Source: Acidobacteriota bacterium (GTDB lineage: Bacteria > Acidobacteriota > UBA6911). From it: DNA of 6,697 nt. The notes beneath the pieces were generated by a model that was not told where the DNA came from, did not search any database, and worked only from the letters and a program-made list of their open reading frames with translations. Made by a program: the position numbers and the translations under genes. Location of the stretch: positions 1 to 6,697 of the forward strand of contig JAIRVC010000191.1 in assembly GCA_031254095.1 (NCBI GenBank). Direction: 5' to 3'. Positions 4,593 to 6,697 of this stretch are shown in pieces (the first letter of the stretch is position 1; each line of letters begins with the position of its first letter).

Positions 4593-5837
4593 ATGGCTGA
4601 TAAAAAACTTCCATTTACAAAAACGGAAATTGAAAAGATCATTGAAAAATACCCGACGCCGTTTCATATCTACGACGCGCGCGCCATCCGCGAGAATGTC
4701 CGGCGCTTTCTAAAAGCGTTTTCCGGGCTCCCGGAGTTCAAGGAATATTACGCCGTCAAAGCCTGTCCGAATCCGGCGATCCTGCGTATATTGAAAGACT
4801 TGGGCTGCGGAGCGGATTGCAGTTCCATGGCGGAGCTGATTCTCGCCGAACGTGTCGGCATTACCGGCGAAAACATCATGTTTACTTCCAACGACACGCC
4901 CGCCGCGGAATTTCAAAAGGCGCGCGATTTGGGCGGCATTATTAATCTCGACGACATCAGCCATATCGACTTTCTGAAAAAACACGCGGGTATTCCGGAA
5001 ATCATCAGCATCCGCTACAACCCCGGCCCGCGCCGCGCCGGCAGCAACGTCATCATAGGCAATCCGGAGGAAGCCAAATACGGATTTACATACGAACAGA
5101 CGTTTGAAGGCTGCGCGCGGCTGCGCGATCTTGGCGCCCGGCGTTTCGGCCTCCATTCTTTTATAATTTCAAACGACATCGAACGTTCGCATTATCTGGA
5201 AACCGCGCGTATGCTGTTTCAGCTGGCTGCGGAGATCAAAGCAAAAACCGGTGTTAGCATCGAATTCGTAAATCTCTCCGGAGGACTGGGAATACCTTAC
5301 CGGCCGGATCAGGAAGCCGTTGATATTGAAGCTTTGGGACGTGAAATCGCGGAGGCTTACGACGAACTTGTCCGCCCGGCCGGTCTTCACCCCATGAAGA
5401 TTTTTGCCGAATGCGGACGCTATATCACCGGGCCCTACGGCTGTCTTGTTTCAACGGTACTGCACAAAAAAAACATCTACCGCGAATACGTCGGTCTTGA
5501 CGCCTGCATGGCCGATCTTATGCGCCCCGCCCTTTACGGCTCGTATCATCACATAACCGTAATGGGAAAGGAAACGTCGCCAGCGACGCGCGTTTATGAC
5601 ATCACCGGCTCGCTGTGCGAAAACAACGATAAATTCGCCATCCAGCGCGAGCTGCCGGAAATCGAACCTGGAGACATCGTTGTCATCCACGATACCGGCG
5701 CGCACGGCCACGCCATGGGCTTCAACTACAACGGCAAGCTCCGTTCCGCCGAGCTTCTGCTGGAGGAAGACGGTAGCGTCGAGCTTATACGCCGCGCCGA
5801 AACCCTGGAAGATTATTTCGCCACTGTCCGGTTTTGA
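4593..5837 (+). CDS. lysA: Group IV PLP-dependent decarboxylase, diaminopimelate decarboxylase-like (LysA family)
   Basis: A 414-residue protein from ATG 4593 (GGGA eight bases upstream); ATG 4584, in frame, adds three residues and has no better ribosome site. The alanine-racemase-fold PLP barrel begins with TPFHIYDARAIREN; K56 in YYAVKACPNP forms the Schiff base with PLP. Next come GCGADCSSMAEL (71-82), the phosphate-binding SGGLGI (229-234) and AECGRYITGP (272-281). The C-terminal domain has C342-E343 in TGSLCENNDKF, the cross-subunit active-site cysteine region, and DTGAHGHAMGFNYNG (367-381). LysA makes L-lysine from meso-diaminopimelate by decarboxylation in the cytoplasm. The usual GLHCHIGSQ is here GLHSFIISND (186-195), placing it in a divergent branch; decarboxylation of another diamino acid is possible. 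No other lysine-pathway gene is adjacent, and it is a single-gene unit divergent from the MBL gene. Confidence 0.85.
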   Translation: MADKKLPFTKTEIEKIIEKYPTPFHIYDARAIRENVRRFLKAFSGLPEFKEYYAVKACPNPAILRILKDLGCGADCSSMAELILAERVGITGENIMFTSNDTPAAEFQKARDLGGIINLDDISHIDFLKKHAGIPEIISIRYNPGPRRAGSNVIIGNPEEAKYGFTYEQTFEGCARLRDLGARRFGLHSFIISNDIERSHYLETARMLFQLAAEIKAKTGVSIEFVNLSGGLGIPYRPDQEAVDIEALGREIAEAYDELVRPAGLHPMKIFAECGRYITGPYGCLVSTVLHKKNIYREYVGLDACMADLMRPALYGSYHHITVMGKETSPATRVYDITGSLCENNDKFAIQRELPEIEPGDIVVIHDTGAHGHAMGFNYNGKLRSAELLLEEDGSVELIRRAETLEDYFATVRF

Positions 5838-5937
5838 GAAAAGATTTGTGTGCGTACTTACCGGAATATGGTTGAAAAATATTATTTCTTCCGGCGCAAT
5901 ATCAGCCGAAAAGACACATCAGTACGAGTAGCAACTA

Positions 5938-6697
5938 ATGGGCTTTTTTTCAATGTTGCAGGTTTTGTGTTTGCTTGGCTGGTTTTATATAGCCTGGCGC
6001 ATGGTTTCGGGACTTGGAATCCGAAAGCCTTATAACATATGTCTGTTCGCGGTATTTTTAGCGCTTGCGATGTCAGGTTTTTTCAGGCGCTCCGAAAATC
6101 CGATTATGTCCGCGCTGTCGCCCTTGTGGTACGTCTGCATGGGCGCTTGCGGAATAGCCTTTATATTTTTTGTCGTAAACGATATTGTAAATATTTCAAA
6201 CCTCTTTTTTAGAATTAAAAGATTCAGGTATTATTCTACGCTCATTGCGCTGATTCTAAGCGTAATCGCGTGCGCGTGGTCGCTTTTAAATGTCGCTTTT
6301 ATAATCAATATCAAAGAAGTAAAAATTAATATTCCCGATTTACCGGTTGAATCCTTCAGAATTGCGCAATTATCCGACCTGCATATTAATCAGACCACGC
6401 ATCCGGAAGCAATAAAGAAAATGTTATCAAAAATTGAACTTCTGGAACCTGATTTGATCGTTTTAACCGGCGATATAATAGACGCTGATATTAACGCAAA
6501 CGACAAATTCCGCGAATATGGATTTGAGATGCTAAAAGCGCCTTACGGCGTCTTCGCCGTTACAGGAAACCATGAGCGCCGCAGGCAGGACGTGTATTTC
6601 GAAATGCTGGATAAACTCGGCATAACGGCATTAAAAAACGAAAGCGTATTGCTGGGCAACGGAATTGCAATTGCCGGCATAAACGACGCGGACTGGC
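5938..6697 (+). CDS. Membrane-anchored metallophosphoesterase (YkuE/YaeI-like), truncated by window end
   Basis: The first 253 codons are present and the frame runs off the right edge. An in-frame stop at 5929-5931 sets the upstream limit, so ATG 5938 (or ATG 5953) is the start; the ribosome site is weak. Four hydrophobic segments (about 4-23, 33-50, 63-82, 101-122) form a membrane domain, followed by the calcineurin-like domain: FRIAQLSDLHI with D147 and H149, LIVLTGDIID with D179, and VFAVTGNHE with N211, H212, E213. These are the metal-binding blocks I to III; the remaining histidines lie beyond the window. Known relatives hydrolyse phosphodiesters of lipids or nucleotides at the membrane, for example UDP-2,3-diacylglucosamine-type activity in YaeI; the substrate here is unknown. 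It lies 100 bp after the decarboxylase with no clear terminator between, so read-through is possible. Confidence 0.88.
   Translation, partial: MGFFSMLQVLCLLGWFYIAWRMVSGLGIRKPYNICLFAVFLALAMSGFFRRSENPIMSALSPLWYVCMGACGIAFIFFVVNDIVNISNLFFRIKRFRYYSTLIALILSVIACAWSLLNVAFIINIKEVKINIPDLPVESFRIAQLSDLHINQTTHPEAIKKMLSKIELLEPDLIVLTGDIIDADINANDKFREYGFEMLKAPYGVFAVTGNHERRRQDVYFEMLDKLGITALKNESVLLGNGIAIAGINDADW

Noticed and set aside
5853..5926. Nested inverted repeats CGTACT/AGTACG and CCGGAA/TTCCGG after the decarboxylase gene as a terminator
   Set aside because: Six-base arms with a loop of over 20 bases and no T-tract; too weak to call a terminator.

Overview
The window looks like chromosomal DNA of a mid-GC, didermic (Gram-negative-type) bacterium. 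The best lineage clue is a secreted LolA/LolB-like protein whose sequence style I associate from memory with Acidobacteria and related environmental phyla. The diaminopimelate-decarboxylase-like protein belongs to a branch I associate with anaerobes. No gene here fixes the phylum, so the assignment is open.

Layout: (1) Positions 2-1170, minus strand: a two-gene BlaI/MecI repressor plus BlaR1/MecR1-like M56 metalloprotease sensor unit. The sensor is cut by the left window edge exactly after its HELAH zinc motif. (2) 1171-1341: a divergent control region with two TACA/TGTA palindromes, 20 bp centre to centre, matching the BlaI/MecI operator type. (3) 1342-2238, plus strand: the secreted LolA/LolB-like protein. 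(4) 2262-2801, minus: an iron-sulfur-flavoprotein-like NADPH/FMN reductase. (5) 2904-3278, minus: a small HExxH metallopeptidase. (6) 3363-3476: a 114-bp nested inverted-repeat element whose core is a strong hairpin, probably the terminator of the next gene. (7) 3475-4329, minus: an MBL-fold hydrolase with an intact HxHxDH motif but no obvious third histidine ligand. A predicted leader of about 136 nt precedes it, with four small hairpins, the last holding the Shine-Dalgarno sequence in its loop. (8) 4593-5837, plus: a group IV PLP decarboxylase (LysA-like). (9) 5938 to the right edge, plus: a membrane-anchored metallophosphoesterase, truncated.

The only clear multi-gene unit is blaI-blaR1. 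It resembles the beta-lactam-sensing system, but no beta-lactamase or PBP gene is visible, so its target may be the divergent envelope protein, itself only, or a gene outside the window. The other genes look like single-gene housekeeping or accessory units with their own spacers. I see no CRISPR array, tRNA, rRNA, transposase or phage gene. The points most worth checking are the structured leader of the MBL gene, the 114-bp nested palindrome, and the twin BlaI operators between the regulator and the envelope gene.
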